Assembly (NCBI GenBank): GCA_963575745.1
Contig: CAUYUJ010011558.1
Location: forward strand, 1,116,280 to 1,180,279
Direction of reading: 5' to 3'
Source: Prorocentrum cordatum
Taxonomy: Eukaryota; Sar; Dinophyceae; Prorocentrales; Prorocentraceae
DNA: 64,000 nucleotides
The notes below the pieces were generated by a model. That model did not search any database and had not been told where the DNA came from. It worked only from the letters and a program-made list of their open reading frames with translations. The translations under genes were made by a program, and so were the position numbers. Shown here one piece after another: positions 11,176-22,606 of this stretch (position 1 is its first letter; the number at the start of each line of letters is the position of its first letter).

Positions 11176-12619
11176 CCACCTTCCGTTTTACATCGCTAGT
11201 TGGTAGCGGAGCATCGGTTCCTTTCCATTCGCAGCCATGGCCCGCGTGGCATATCTTCGCTTTGGCTGCGACCGCTCTACGTTCCACTCTACAACAATAT
11301 GCTCTGCGTGCTTCCGCTATACGATCACCTTCGTGGAGTGGTTCCAGTTTGTCAGGGCAGGCGACGTGTTTTTAGGGACCGTCGGGGCGCTGTTCGCCCA
11401 GCCGCGAGGAACAACGGAGACGAAACTGCGCACGAACATCTAGGACTTCCACGTCAAGGACCGGCCTCCTTCGACACCCTTTCCCGGGCTTGCCCAGACT
11501 ATGTCTGAGCAGCTCGTGGACCCGCAGGCATCAACGCATTCGCCTGTGAGTGCAGCCTCATATGTCAGACAGCTGCTCGACACAACGTTCACATGTTCGA
11601 TGTTGGCCAAAAGACTTGGGTTTCCTGTGACTATGTTGCAGGAGCCCTGGGAAGAAGAGGCAACAGACACGACGTTTCTGTTGCATCCGCGTGTGGGCGC
11701 AGCCGAGGGTGTCAGACAGTCGAGTGGTCCGACATTATCATCTCTGGTGTTGGCGAAGCGTCTCGAGCTCCTGGCGACTGTTGCCACAGCCGGGGGGGAT
11801 CAAGCAGGGAAGAGAAGAAACAGAAAGGAGGGTCCGACGACTATGTTGTCAGCATTCGGGGGGACCGCGAGACGAACTTGTGGACATTCGTTTTGGCTCC
11901 TGGAACATGACCGTCTCCATCCCCGGCGCACTCCCTGCTTCCTGGCAGATCCGGATCCCGATGCAGACGCCTTTTTCGGGAGCCTTGAGACGGGGGTCAG
12001 CGCAAACGGGGGTCAGCCAGAGCGCCGGATCTTGCAGGATCCTGCAGGGCCAGGGTCGCAGTGACCCGGGTCTGGGCGCAGGATCCTTCAGGATCTTTCG
12101 CACTGGCCCAGGCTATGGTTGCGGATTTTGCAGGATTTTGCAAGGCCTGATTAACCCGGCTCTGGATTCACCCCAGTCAGAGGATCCCCGGCTTTTGAAA
12201 ATCGCACGGGCGGCGGTGTTCAGTACATTGGCAACGCGACGTATGAATAGCATTCCCAGGATTATGTTGCGGGATGTTCCGGGCGCCGATCGCAACCCCC
12301 AACCACGCAACAGAAGAACGCGCCCAGTACGCTGACGAGGAAGAGCACACCCGGGACAGATACCCACTACGGCTTCGAAGTTATCCTTACCAGAACAGCG
12401 ACGTTGGTGGGTATCCTGACTCCAGCACCTCCCCGATGCACGGAGGGGGCTTCGCATGGGAGGCCATCGGAGTGGGCATGGTCGCTGCCACCAGCTGCAT
12501 CGCACGCATGGGCGTTGGCGGCGGTGGTGGCGGCAATATGCGACACCTCCGCACCTGTGGCCCGAGCAGCAAGCTCGCGTGTCTTTCCGACGCTGGACGC
12601 GGGAAGTCATAATCTGATC
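11176..12619. other. Leader region of the copia-type element, no clear gene
   Basis: Several short frames overlap (for example 11501-12064 and 11691-12335) but none has a recognisable domain. At 11990-12180 words such as aggatcctgcaggg and ggattttgcagg recur, forming a small imperfect repeat. Presumably untranslated leader plus decayed gag start. Confidence 0.4.
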
Positions 12620-13800
12620 AGTCGCGAGCTCCGACCTCAAGGAGTTTCGCCAAGCGGCCTACGCATGGCGCGCGAGCACGCGGACGAGCGGCTGCCAGCC
12701 AGGCGCCCTGAACCAGGGAGTTCACAACGTCAACAGCAAACCAGCGCCGCCCGTGACCTCCCCGACCCACAGCCTGCCCGAACGGCGGGGCCAGCTATGC
12801 GAGGAGGAACCGACCCAAGCAGCATCAGCCCTGATGAACTTCAACCGGCTGCCGCTGGAGCGCATCGACGACCTCCTCACTAGGTTTGACATCCTCCGCA
12901 ACAGGGCGCAGTAGGCTGGTCGACCCATGATCGGCACGAGGGATTCAATTACCTGTTGTTGCGCACGGTGGGCGTGTCGAGCATACAAGTCACCATGAGA
13001 TTGCAGCGCTGCTGCATGGCCCACCATACGATAACACAGCAGCTGTCACACATGACTGGCCAGCTGCGACGGCTTCGGCACGCGATCGAGGTCTCGCCTG
13101 GCAACCTCGCCCCTGCCGCTCAATCGACCCAACGCAGCGCGTTCCTCACGGGTGCGCCCGCGCATCGACCTTGGAAAGCGCGGGCCCCGCTGCTCCGGGA
13201 ACGGCGCCAGGTGCCCCCGTGGCTGCAGTCGCTGCCGACCCCTGCACGGCACCCTAAGCGCAGGTTGCACACCCAACAGCAGGCGTCGACTCGGGCACCG
13301 ACTCCGACACCATCAGCTCGCTCGGCGAAGGGACTGCTGCCGGCGACCCGAGCTACGCGACGTTCCAGTGGAACGACGCGGCGGGCACCTTCCGGGCCCA
13401 CGAACGCGCCGAGCTCCGACGGCGCTGCTGACGCGCCGCGCACGGAGGGCCCTCATGCGCAAGGACAAAGGCCACGGCAAAAGCTACCGCGCTTTCCACG
13501 CCAATGTGTCCGATAATGACCGCCCAGAAGCTTTGGCTGGTTTCGGGGGAGGCAGTTGTAAGGGGGGGGGAAGTTCAGGGCCGCGGGCATGGGCTTCGGT
13601 CGCCATGGCAACCCACTGAGCCCTGGCGGGGTACGTCTTAAGTGCCACGAGTGCGACTCCGAGAAGCGCCTCGTGCTCGGCTGCCACCGGCGCCGACTGC
13701 ACGGGCGCCCCCTCTGCCTCAATGCTCCAGGCACCGAAGCACCACCACCGCCATCGAGATCCCCACGCCCTGCGCACCTGGGATAGCAGGGGGCGCCTGG
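12620..13800 (+). pseudogene. copia-type gag pseudogene
   Basis: Frame 1 from 12828 reads ALMNFNRLPLERIDDLLTRF, then DILRNRAQ and an in-frame TAG at 12912. A second frame continues from 12941 with GFNYLLLRTVGVSS, the pattern of the gag capsid helices in dinoflagellate copia-type elements as I remember them. At 13600-13690 the sequence reads NPLSPGGVRLKCHECDSEK and then RLVLGC. This matches a gag zinc knuckle, C-x2-C-x4-H-x4-C, but with Arg (CGC) where His is required, so zinc binding should be lost. Stops and frame changes show it is non-functional. The element's position upstream of integrase fits gag. Confidence 0.6.
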
Positions 13801-13876
13801 ACCAGCCGCTCAGCAGCCCGCGCCAGGCGCATACACGGCCTGGATAACCTGGAACACGTCTGGGAGTCCCCAACCT

Positions 13877-14275
13877 ATGGACGGCGACCCCGGCGGCGGC
13901 GACCCCGCGCAGAGCGCCGACCCTTGGAACGGCGGACGACCAGCTCCAGCGACGACAGCGCCGCGGCCCGCCGCAGCCCGACTGCTCGCGGCAGGCAGCG
14001 GGCCGCAGCCGCCGGTCGAGCTGGGCAGGGGCCTCGGGCCCCCGCCCTCGCCCAGTCCGCGCGAGGACGAGCTGCGGCGAATGCGTCGAGACATGGCCGA
14101 GCTCATGAGCCGCGCGCAGCAAGACTCTGCTCGACCAGCGGCCCTGGCCACGGCGTCGCCGGCTCGCGCCGCGGGAGCGGGGGGCGCAGCGCTGGCCGCG
14201 CCTGCAGCATTTGCAGACGCACGTGGTCGAGCAAGGTCAGCGCGTCGCCTAGCTCATCCTAGAGCGCATCATTGA
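13877..14275 (+). pseudogene. Gly/Pro/Ala-rich polyprotein segment
   Basis: A 132-codon frame starts MDGDPGGGDPAQSADPWNGG and continues with a low-complexity Pro/Ala stretch. A short helical segment follows (REDELRRMRRDMAELMSRAQ). Its position after the zinc-knuckle suggests it belongs to the element's polyprotein, but I recognise no domain. The opposite strand is also open here because of GC bias, so coding status is uncertain. Confidence 0.35.
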
Positions 14276-15925
14276 CGACGAAGAGGTCGCGGCCGCGGTC
14301 GTTCCCGACCTCCGACCTCCCTCCCGTGGACCTACTAAGGCTTCGGACACGCTGGCATGACGGTTCTCGATCAGCCACGACCCAATCGGAGGAAGGGAAG
14401 ACAGCTCTGCATCCCCAGGGTCTCTCGGCAACCCGAATGAGGACGGGTCAGCCCACGAGGCTGGCCCAGCTGACCTGCCCCAGCAAAAGCAGGCAGCAGG
14501 GCCGGGGCGCCCCGCCTGGGCCCGTGAGAGAAGACGGGGCACCTCACGAGCACAACAGGATCACGTTTCGACGTCGCACGCACCGCCAACTTAGGGTGCC
14601 GCGATGGCATTGTCCGACAGCACGCTTCCCAGCTCAGACTACAGCACGCCGTGGGTCACGCGCGACGCGGACCAGGGCGAGGCACGCCTCACCCCCGATT
14701 CCTGGCCCGACTGGCGCCCACGATGCAAGAGCCTCGGCGCCAGGATCATGATCTTCCGCCACGGCCAAGAGTTGCAGCGACCGTCAGCACGAATGATGAT
14801 CGACACGCACGTGCTCCATGTGATTCAGCGCAGGGATTGCCGCGCGCCCCTGGTCCCAGAGGACGCAGCAGCGTTGCAGTTACGGTGCTGGCCAGGGCCC
14901 CGTTCTGCAACCAGCCGCGCAGATGCGGCATCCAGCTCGAGGAGCACAAGGGGCGCGCTCGGCTTTGATGCGCAGAGACGTCTCGCGTCGAGCGCCCCAC
15001 TGCAGTTGCGCTCCATCCAGCGCGAGCGCGACGCGGAGGGTGCGCCCTCAATGACGCGCGACTGCAGCTTGCGCGCGAGTCTCGACAGCGCCCTTCAGCC
15101 CCATGGGCACCCGCAGACGCGACACAGAGCAGAACGCTCAGGGCCGCACGACAGGATAATCGGATACAGATTATTTGGCAAAGTGCGGGGACTGGAACAA
15201 ATCTTCCAGTTCTAGTGCCACGCGCAGACGCTACACCAAGCCGCGCGCCAAGCCGCGCGACACCGGGCTGCGCACTCATCACCAGTCACGACGCAGCCGA
15301 GCTACCAGAGACCGCCGACGACCGAGCCACCAGTCACAACGCAGCCGAGTCACCAATTATGACACAGCCGAGTCACCAGCCACGATACCATCGAGTTATC
15401 AGTCGCGACACAGCCGGGTCACCAGTCACGGCGCAGCCGAGTCACCAGTCACAACTCACCGAGACACCAGTCACGGCACAGCCGAGTCACCAGTCACGAC
15501 GCAGCCGAGCCGCCAGCCACAGCTGAGAGGACGACAATACCGACCAACCACGGGATACGTCCGACGATTACGTTTTCGGCGCCCACCCTACGGCAGAGCG
15601 CACGCACCAAAAAAGAAAACACGAAAGAGGGCCACGTGCCCAAAGCACGGACGTAGGTCGCGGGGGGCCATTTCGACGACTGCGGCACCGACTTCGCCAG
15701 TTTGGCCCCATATCTCCTTGGCCCCCCAGCCAATGGCGGGCCGTGCCGCGCCGACGAGTGCGACGACGACGACCTCCACGGCGGCGTCGCGGCAGGTTTG
15801 CCGACTCGGTGGCTCGGGGGTTGTCGGCCCTGGCATTGCATCGCCATTTGGCGAGCGCCCCCACCGAGTTCGATTAGATTCACCACCTCACCTACCTCAC
15901 CTCCATCGACGACGGCGCCGACATC
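14276..15925. other. Decayed internal region of the copia-type element
   Basis: The longest frame, 14604-15215 (+), has a mixed composition (DSWPDWRPRCKSLGARIMIF) but no domain I can name. It may be the protease-side part of the polyprotein. A 24-bp tandem repeat occupies 15280-15530. Confidence 0.35.
15280..15530. repeat. ~24-bp tandem repeat
   Basis: About ten imperfect copies of tcaccagtcacgacgcagcc followed by gag. The period is a multiple of three, so it reads as a Ser/His/Gln/Arg repeat in one frame (SHQSQRSR). It lies inside the copia-type element and may be an expanded coding repeat or later decay. Confidence 0.75.
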
Positions 15926-16560
15926 ATGGAGATACGCGGCGGGGAGGCGCGGACCAGCAAACTCGCTGTCCGCCGCCATCTCAGGGCAGGTGCCAATTTT
16001 GACTTGGCCACGGGACGCGACATCAACGACGAGAGCCAGCAGAGAGCTCTGGACATATACATCCGACAGAACCAGCCCCGAGTGGCCATCATGGCTCCCG
16101 CATGCTGGCCTTTCGGTCGTTGGGCTACGTTTAGTTTTCAAATGTAAGTACCACGCGTGGCTACGCCCTTACGATGACGCGGCCCCGCACGGCCGATCCT
16201 GCGGCTACATAGCGCTGCAACAGCTGCAGCTTTGCGGCTACCTCGTCAACGAGCAGCCCGATCCTTCGCGGCTGTGCGACGAGCCGCCCAGGCCACAAGT
16301 GCTGGTGGCGCCAGGCGTACACAGGACCATACGCAACCCGTGCCGACTCGGGTTTCAAAATCTTCACTGGGGAGATTTTGAGGAAGACCACCGGCCTGGT
16401 CTCCAACGTCCCAGAAATCCTGGAACAGTTCGCGAACCTCAAGTGCCCCAGAGAACACGCCCACGCGCGCGCCGAGGGCCGCGACAGCATCGACGCCCGT
16501 GTCTGGCCATGGAAGATGGCCGAGCGGCTGGTCCAGGGCATTGTGGATCTACGCCGCCGC
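15926..16560 (+). pseudogene. Retroelement-borne PPC-motif domain (DNA-methyltransferase-like)
   Basis: The ORF at 15926-16147 ends RALDIYIRQNQPRVAIMAP followed by ACWPFG. In dinoflagellate copia-type polyproteins I remember a domain with PR.VI.(S/A)PPC at this position, the motif of C5-cytosine methyltransferases; here the second Pro of PPC is Ala (APAC). After a frame change the sequence continues HGRSCGYIALQQLQLCGYLV, then NEQPDPSRL, matching the ...FVFE(H/N)P.S... block. A third frame (16378 on) gives TTGLVSNVPEILEQFANLKC followed by HAHARAEG, matching the ...KPT.L.SN...L...C..H.H block. Three frames are needed, so it is a pseudogene. The enzymatic assignment is inference from family resemblance. 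Confidence 0.5.
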
Positions 16561-16717
16561 CTGAGACGCTCGCATCTCGCGAACTACGTTCGAACTGGCA
16601 GCCTCCCGAGCGGTGGTCTCCAGGGCCACGGAGGGCGAAATCAGGGGCGCACTGGCCGCCGTGCGCGCATAGTACTCGCGCAAGGCGCGCAGGCGCAACC
16701 TCCGAGCGGACTCACTC

Positions 16718-16945
16718 ATGCACTCCAGAGATCCAGCCACCTGCCGGCGCCCTCACGGCGGCCCAAAGCACCGCGGCCCAGAACACCAGGAATGCCCCAG
16801 CTGCCGCGAGGAGAAGGAACGCCACCACCTCGCACGCGCCCACGAGTTCAGCAAGTGCATGTTCGCTGACCCTCACACACGGCCGCGCCCACGCGCCGGC
16901 CAACAGCCACGCGCGCCAGCACGACCTGGAGGACCGCGCCACTAG
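16718..16945 (+). pseudogene. Cys/His-rich segment upstream of integrase
   Basis: The frame contains CPSCREEKERHHLARAHEFS and then KC: a C-x2-C pair, a spaced His and a following Cys. Similar C..C...H...C segments precede integrase in dinoflagellate copia-type polyproteins as I recall them. It may bind zinc. The piece is in frame with the long open frame at 15702-17261 only by chance of GC-rich composition. Confidence 0.4.
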
Positions 16946-17339
16946 CGATCAGCAGGTTCAACTGCCCGGCGGAGCGGACCTCGGAGCGGTAGACGAGGCA
17001 GTCCTACCGCCGGCGCCTGCAGGTACACCAGGAGCCAGCTCATCGCCCAGCGCCGGGGCCCAAGGCAGCGGTTCCGGCGCCTGCGTCGACAGACCACGGC
17101 TACGAGCCAGTCCAGTCATTGGCGCGATGCCCCGACGATCAGCACCACGAGCTGCCGACGCAGCCGCTGGCAACCCAGCGCTTTCAGACTGGCGCCGCTT
17201 TGACATCACCGCGTCGCTACGAGCATTGCGCGGCGACTCGCGCCAGACACGCATGCGATAGCTACGCGAGCTACATTGCCGGCGGTGGCACGCCATGGCG
17301 CGAGCTCTACGAGCGGCCAACATGCCGCAGGTAATCCTG

Positions 17340-18010
17340 TACTGAATCTCCACAGTGGTCATCAATTGTAGGGAGTGTCGTACATGGCTACCACCTGCGC
17401 ATCAGAGTTCCCATTCAATTCGCCTGTCGACACGGTTTAACCAGCACGTCGAATGCGACATCTTCTATTACAAGGATGGATCCCAGGAGAGCAAAGGCAA
17501 GCGCGACTCGACGCTGCTGGCTGCCGTCGACCGTTCGCGGGCCCAGCTCTTCGGCTCGATGGGGACCTTCATCGTGGACGACAGAGCGACGTGACTTCCG
17601 CGTACTTCGCGGAGGAGATGAAGCGGCGACGAGCACAGGTTGACATCCGAGCTCCGCGCCAGCACGCCCGCAACCTTCTCGGGCAATAGCCTCACCCACG
17701 TCGGCGGCGCAACGTCATGCAACGTCGCCCGCGGCAGGCAGCCGCCCCCCCCCCATGCTGCTTCCACTCGAGGCAGACGAGGGCGAGGCATTCGGAGACT
17801 ACGCCCCCGGTGCCGGCCCTTCTGCTGGCGAAGGAATACAGCCCAGCCGATTGCAGCGGCGCATCCGAGAGATCGCACTGCAACGCACGATCGAGGCTAA
17901 TTCGATCTCCCGCGCTAGCCGGACCCTCCAGGCACCCGCCACCGCATCCGGAGAGGGACGTTCCAACGTCGGCAACCAAATCAATCCATTGGCTTCCGAG
18001 CACGAATGAC
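17340..18010 (+). pseudogene. copia-type integrase pseudogene
   Basis: The ORF at 17355-17594 reads MVINCRECRTWLPPAHQSSH, then FNQHVECDIFYYKDG and TLLAAVDRSRA. The C-x2-C pair, the FN..V..D start of the catalytic core and the (V/I)DR.(T/S)R strand are integrase features. After a frame change, SAYFAEEMKRRRAQVDIRAP and then RQHARN gives the region around the second acid where ...RAPGQHAR.IERRGA... is usual. A third frame (17836-17940) reads QRRIREIALQRTIEAN, resembling the C-terminal helix. Only fragments remain. In active elements it joins cDNA to chromosomal DNA. Confidence 0.65.
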
Positions 18011-20332
18011 GCGATGCACGAATGCCGCGATGGGTTGGGCAATCATCTCTGTGGACTCGGCTGGAGACAGGGCTGAGGCCAAGCACCGCCAAGCCGAGAT
18101 GGTCTGAACATTGCAGGGCGCGCCAGCCTTCACCGGCACCGTCTTCGACGACATGGGCACCGGCATGGCGCGAGCCAGGCCCGGCCGCCGGCCCGGGATC
18201 GCACGGAGGACTACTTGGAGATAGCACCAAGTTCCTGGGGCTAGGGCCTTTGGCCACTGGGAGGGCGCGAAGGGCGTGCAGCTGACCGAGCAGGCTCAGC
18301 AACGCCCCGACATCGTCGAGGCCCTGCGCCACCTGCCCCGCAGGCGTCGGCCATCTGGCGGCCCCCCCTGAACCCGAGCGACGTCCAACAGCTACACTTG
18401 GACGGCGTCAAGTTCGACACCTATAGTACCAATTCATCGGCGAGCAGTGGAAGGGCGCTCGCACCATCCAGTTCATCTCGGGTGACGAACAGCCGCTGGC
18501 AGCAGACGCCGGCGGAACCAGAAACGGGGCGTTCGACGACTGCGTCGTCGGCATCCCCGAGGACACCGCCAGCGTCACCGAGGGAGGTTCACCATCCGCC
18601 CTGTCTGTCGGTTCATACCAGAGAGGGCCGACAGCGACTTCTCTGGCCACATCCAGCAGGCGACGTTGGCGGCTTTGCAGCAAGCCGAAGGGGCAGAGGA
18701 TTTTCTCCAGGAGCTGCAGGAGCTGGAGAGCGCCGACAGTCAGGAACAGATCTCAGGTGACATCGAGCACGCCGCGGCCAGCCTTGACCGCATGCCACGC
18801 GAGCGGCCCCCGCGCCTGGGGATGCAGCGCCAGCGTCCGAGCATCCACGCGCAGCGCCACTATTACCTGCGCGGCGCCTCCGTGGACGACCACGACACGG
18901 TCGAGGAAAAAGATGATGGAGGATAACATGTAACATGTGCTGTGGTACTTGGACCTAGGGGCGCGCGAAGCATTCCTGAGCTGCAACGAGGAACCGACCA
19001 GTAGTCGCGTTGCCGGCGCTTCCACGGCAGCCGCGCATAAGGTCTATGCCGCCGTGAAGACTGCGGCAATCAAGCGCGACGCCTACCTCCTGATCAGAGA
19101 GGAGGTGCCGAGGCTGTCGAAAGAGCTCGCCGCAGCCATCCTCGGAGCACAAATCTAAGCCCAGCACGAGCGTTTCGAGATGCGCCCCCATCGCAAGGGC
19201 GCGCGAAACGTCGTGGACTCCAGACGCGTTTTCGAATGAAGTTCCGGAAGGGATCGGACAGCAAGACCGCCAGAACCAGCCGCCGCCGCACGGCGATGAG
19301 AGGCCTCCGTGACGCGGGCGCTAGAGCCCTTGAGGCGTTCGCCAGGACAGCGAAACGTGCGCCCCAGCGCACGCCGCCCTTAGAGGCGGCGCGTCGCCCC
19401 GACTGGGCGCACGTCGCCGTGGACCTTGAGAAGGCGCTCCTGCAGGGCATGACCCATGCCGAAATGCAGGAGCAGGGCGAAGCACCCCGCGAGGTGGATG
19501 CCACCCTGCCGCCTGCAGCGCATCTATCCGCAGGCAGGTGCCAGGCCGCAAGTCTTTCGACGAGCGGACCGAGCGCCTGCGCCGCATCAAGCCGGGCACG
19601 GGCTGCAAGGACGCGCCCGGGGCCTCCTCCTCGAAGCTCGCCAGGGCCGCGCGCTCGCCCGAGCGCAATGCCAAGCCGACGAGGCGCGGCCCGGAGCTCG
19701 AGGTCAAGCAGGAGACGCCCGGCGCCCATGGCGCCGGCGGCTCAGGGCTAGCGCCCACGCTGTCCAAGCGCGGACGCACGGGGCACGTCGACTGGCTGAC
19801 TGGCCATAAAAGCGCGTCTTCGGCACCGGGAAGGACGACAGCGACGATGTCGCCAATTGCGGCGCATACCAACACCGCAGCGCCGATGGCGAAGTAACGC
19901 TCGACCAGGACGAGCACGTCGACGCCGCGACCCCCATTGGGCACGTCGACCGGGAGGAGGTCGGCTTCCAGACCTCTTCGCCCCCCTCCTCGGAGCAGCA
20001 GCACGCGCGATGCTCGCGAAACACCGCGTCGCCACGCGCGTCGTTGCGCTGCAAAGTGTCACGAACTAACGGCGCATCAGGCACGCGATGCAGCTGAACG
20101 CCGCGGTTCTTGCCGCGCAGAAATTACGGCGCACATCGCCTTCCCAGCGATAGAGTGCGTTGGGCGGCTATGCGCCCACAGCAACGGCTTGTTCAAGCCC
20201 GGGGTGGAGACGGGATGCGGCACCCGAGGCGCCGTGCACCTGCGTCTGGGCAAGTGTCGCTGCACGAGGAAGGAGGTCTGCCGCCTGCTCGACGCTGCGA
20301 GCCGAGCGCAAAATCTTGCGTGTCGATCTTAA
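18011..20332 (+). pseudogene. Unassigned pol region where reverse transcriptase is expected
   Basis: Short frames such as 18666-18926 and 18937-19158 (DLGAREAFLSCNEEPTS, then AAVKTAAIKRDAYLLIREEV) have a natural amino-acid mix and probably derive from the polyprotein. I do not see the DV.NAFL or Y(V/I)DD motifs of a copia reverse transcriptase. Either these are lost or they are split beyond recognition by frameshifts. Confidence 0.35.
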
Positions 20333-20730
20333 TTCGGCTCGGAGCTGCTCGCCGCCTGCGGAGTAGCTGACGGACATCAAACCCACCTCTTGGCCCTCCA
20401 CGAGATGGTACGCGGACCTGCTTCAGCCAAGGAGATCTGGACGCTGATGGAGGAAGGAGGCTATGCCGCACTGGCCACGTTAGCGGTCAACGGCAGGTCC
20501 GCGTTCTCTGCCTTGCCGTGAACCTTATTCTACCAACATTTGAGAACAGCATGACCGGGCACTTTTGGTGGCTGTCAGGTCAGCTACGCACCACAGAGGT
20601 CAGCGACATCCTGCGATGCGACACCAAAGACATTCGTGCCGACCCCATGGCGAAAGTGAGCATCGGCCGCGACCTGTTTTTGAGCGCGATGGTCGGCCAG
20701 CTCAGCCACGACCACAAGGTCGCCAAACTC
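20333..20730 (+). pseudogene. copia-type RNase H pseudogene
   Basis: A frame without its own ATG (20333-20517) reads SELLAACGVADGHQTHLLAL, then HEMVRG. This is the AELLA...D...L...L.E. helix that carries the catalytic Glu. After a frame change, 20540-20690 gives MTGHFWWLSGQLR and then LRCDTKDIRADPMAKVSIGR. This matches the W.DT(R/K)DM.ADG.TKG.I.R tail found at the end of copia RNase H domains. RNase H removes the RNA strand during cDNA synthesis. The domain is split by a stop and a frameshift. Confidence 0.6.
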
Positions 20731-20960
20731 AGCGAGGAGAAGCTGAAGAAAGCCGTACCCAGCTCACAACAGAGCAAATCTGCCAACAGGGAGAGGTCCG
20801 ACGCGACTGGTAAAGCCATCAGGCGTCGCATTTCCCGGCTTCCGCTCTCGAGTGCGACGTCCCACTGGCATCATATGACAAATACGACGAGGATATTGGG
20901 GCATGCAAGTGAGAGGCTTGCTGCTTCTATGCTAGCGGAGTGGCAGGGTGGCGACAGTTG

Positions 20961-21174
20961 AGCATGCCAGTGAGCGTTGTTTTCGTCCACAATTTGGTCG
21001 GAGGTGCAGCGGTCCAGAAGGGTTGTATTCCAGTCCATATGACGCTGCGCTGTTTCCTCGCCTTCGCCACTGTCTAGCGGAACGAATTGTTTAGTTTATA
21101 GCAGATTGTTCTGTTTCGGGGGGATGTCTTGGCGAACGCAGGGCAGCCACCGAGGCACGACGGACCCGCTTTAA
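20961..21174. other. 3' untranslated part of the copia-type element
   Basis: AT-richer, no open frame of note. It lies between the RNase H tail and the 3' repeat, as expected for the polypurine tract region; a ttcggggggatg stretch at 21115-21126 is the only G-run. Confidence 0.35.
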
Positions 21175-21324
21175 CATTCGAACGGTGGGTCACCAGTGAA
21201 TGTTGGGTGTGGGAGGGCCTTGTTTTCCGCCGCCATTTGGTTGAAGACATGCCTCCCTTCGCGCCCGCTGTTAGACTCGCTAAACATTCGCTCTTAGACA
21301 TCGCAAACTCAAACGACGTCGTCC
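21175..21324 (+). repeat. Putative 3' LTR segment
   Basis: Second copy of the direct repeat at 11026-11175. It begins cattcgaacggtgggtcacc and ends at gacgtcgtcc. The divergence between the two copies, about one quarter by eye, implies an old insertion. Confidence 0.55.
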
Positions 21325-21477
21325 TTTTACCTGCATGTCTAGAACTCCCATGTGTTGTCACCTTTGTTTTCTCTTACACTCGCTTTTCCTCATGAGTCGC
21401 ACGGAACATCCGCCTCAGGCTGGTGGCATTTGGACATTGCGCCCCCCAGCGCAATCCCACAGCCGCCCCCTCTTCTC

Positions 21478-22075
21478 CATCCTACCCCGTGTCCTCATGA
21501 CCTGTATCCCCCCACCTCTCCCTCATCCTCTCCTCTCCCCTCTCCCTCCCTCCCTCCTCGTCCCCCTTCCTCCCCCCTCCCCACTGCCATCATCATGCGC
21601 CTCGCATCCGGATCTCCAGCTGACGCCATTCCAGTGGCGCTCGGCAGATGCCTGACGAGTGCCCGCGCACGTCGGCCGTGCCTGTTACAGGCGCGCCGCG
21701 GCTCAACGGACATGTGGATCAGAAAGGGCACGTCGTCGACGTGTTCCTCCTCCCTCCTGACTCTACCCCTCTTGCCCCCCACCCTCCTCATCCCCTCCGT
21801 CCTTCGCCCTCCCCTTTCTCCTCCTCGCCCTCTTCCATTATTGGTGAGCGGGGTCCTCCCCCTCATCCCTTCCCCCTCCCCCCCTCTGCCCGTTTTCCTC
21901 CCGTCCCTTTGCCCGTCCTCTTTCTTCCTCCCCATCCTCCTTTTCCTCCTCCTCCTCATCCTCCTTTTCCTCCTCCTCCCCATCCTCCTCCTCCTCCTCC
22001 TCCTCCACCACCTCCTCCTCCTCCTCCTCCTCCTCCTCCTCCTCCTCTCGCCTCCCTGCTGCTGCTCCACCTCAT
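21478..22075. repeat. Pyrimidine-rich (CTC)n tract
   Basis: Mostly CTC/CCT triplets with a more mixed 150-bp island (21590-21740). It ends in nearly pure (CTC)n at 21980-22050. Pro/Leu/Ser-rich frames through it are artefacts. Confidence 0.85.
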
Positions 22076-22224
22076 TACGCGTTAGCCGGCGCTGTCCCCA
22101 AACATTGAATTATTGCATGTTCAAGGTGGGAGTTATGCGGTGACAGCAGTGTGGTGAAAGCTATGTCGTGTAAGCGATCGAATAGCCGTCGGCCCATCCC
22201 GCCACCGTGCCTAGGTTGCCCGTA

Positions 22225-22600
22225 TGAAGCCTAATGGATGTTCGTTGGGATTTCGTGGGAGGCCTCTCGGGGGCCCCTTGGAGGCAGTTTGGGCGCCTCT
22301 TGAGATTTTGGGGGGGGGGCACTTGGGGGCCTTTGGGGTCTCCTGGGGCCCTCTTGGGGCCTCCTGGGGGCCCTTTGGGGCCCCTGGGGGCCTCTTGGGG
22401 CCTTCTGGACGCCTCTCGGGGCGGAAGGCTCGGATGGTCGGTTCGTGCTCCCTCTCTGGGGCCCCTTTGGGGGCCCTCTTGGTCCACTTTGGGCGCCTCT
22501 TGGGCGGTCTTGGGGCGCTCTTCGGCCGTCTTGGGGCCATTTTGGAGGCCTCTTGGCCACACATCAAGGTCGAGACGAGGACGAGTGGGTAGGCTGCCGT
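22225..22600. repeat. GGGGCCTCTTGGG-type imperfect repeat
   Basis: About 25 imperfect copies of a 12-18-bp word around ggggcctcttgggg/ggccccctgggg. All three frames on both strands stay open and give Gly/Pro/Ala/Lys-rich repeats (for example PKGPPGGPKRAPGDP on minus), so none is taken as coding. It lies immediately 3' of the truncated minus-strand LINE. Confidence 0.75.
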
Positions 22601-22606
22601 ACCCAT

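Larger units (their letters stand above)
11026..21324 (+). mobile_element. Decayed Ty1/copia-type LTR retrotransposon
   Basis: A direct-repeat pair (11026-11175 and 21175-21324) bounds a region whose scattered open pieces follow gag, then a PPC-motif domain, a Cys/His segment, integrase and RNase H, in the copia order with integrase upstream of RNase H. Recognition rests on the zinc-knuckle, the integrase Cys-x2-Cys plus core residues and the RNase H tail (DTKDIRADPMAK-like). The element is about 10.3 kb and broken by many frameshifts and stops. The reverse transcriptase expected between integrase and RNase H (18-20.3 kb) is not recognisable by eye. All recognised pieces are on the plus strand. 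The element is not expected to be active. Confidence 0.75.

Noticed and set aside
22225-22600. A collagen-like or Pro/Lys-rich protein on the minus strand.
   Set aside because: The GGGGCC-type low-complexity DNA keeps several frames open on both strands; there is no natural-composition sequence attached.
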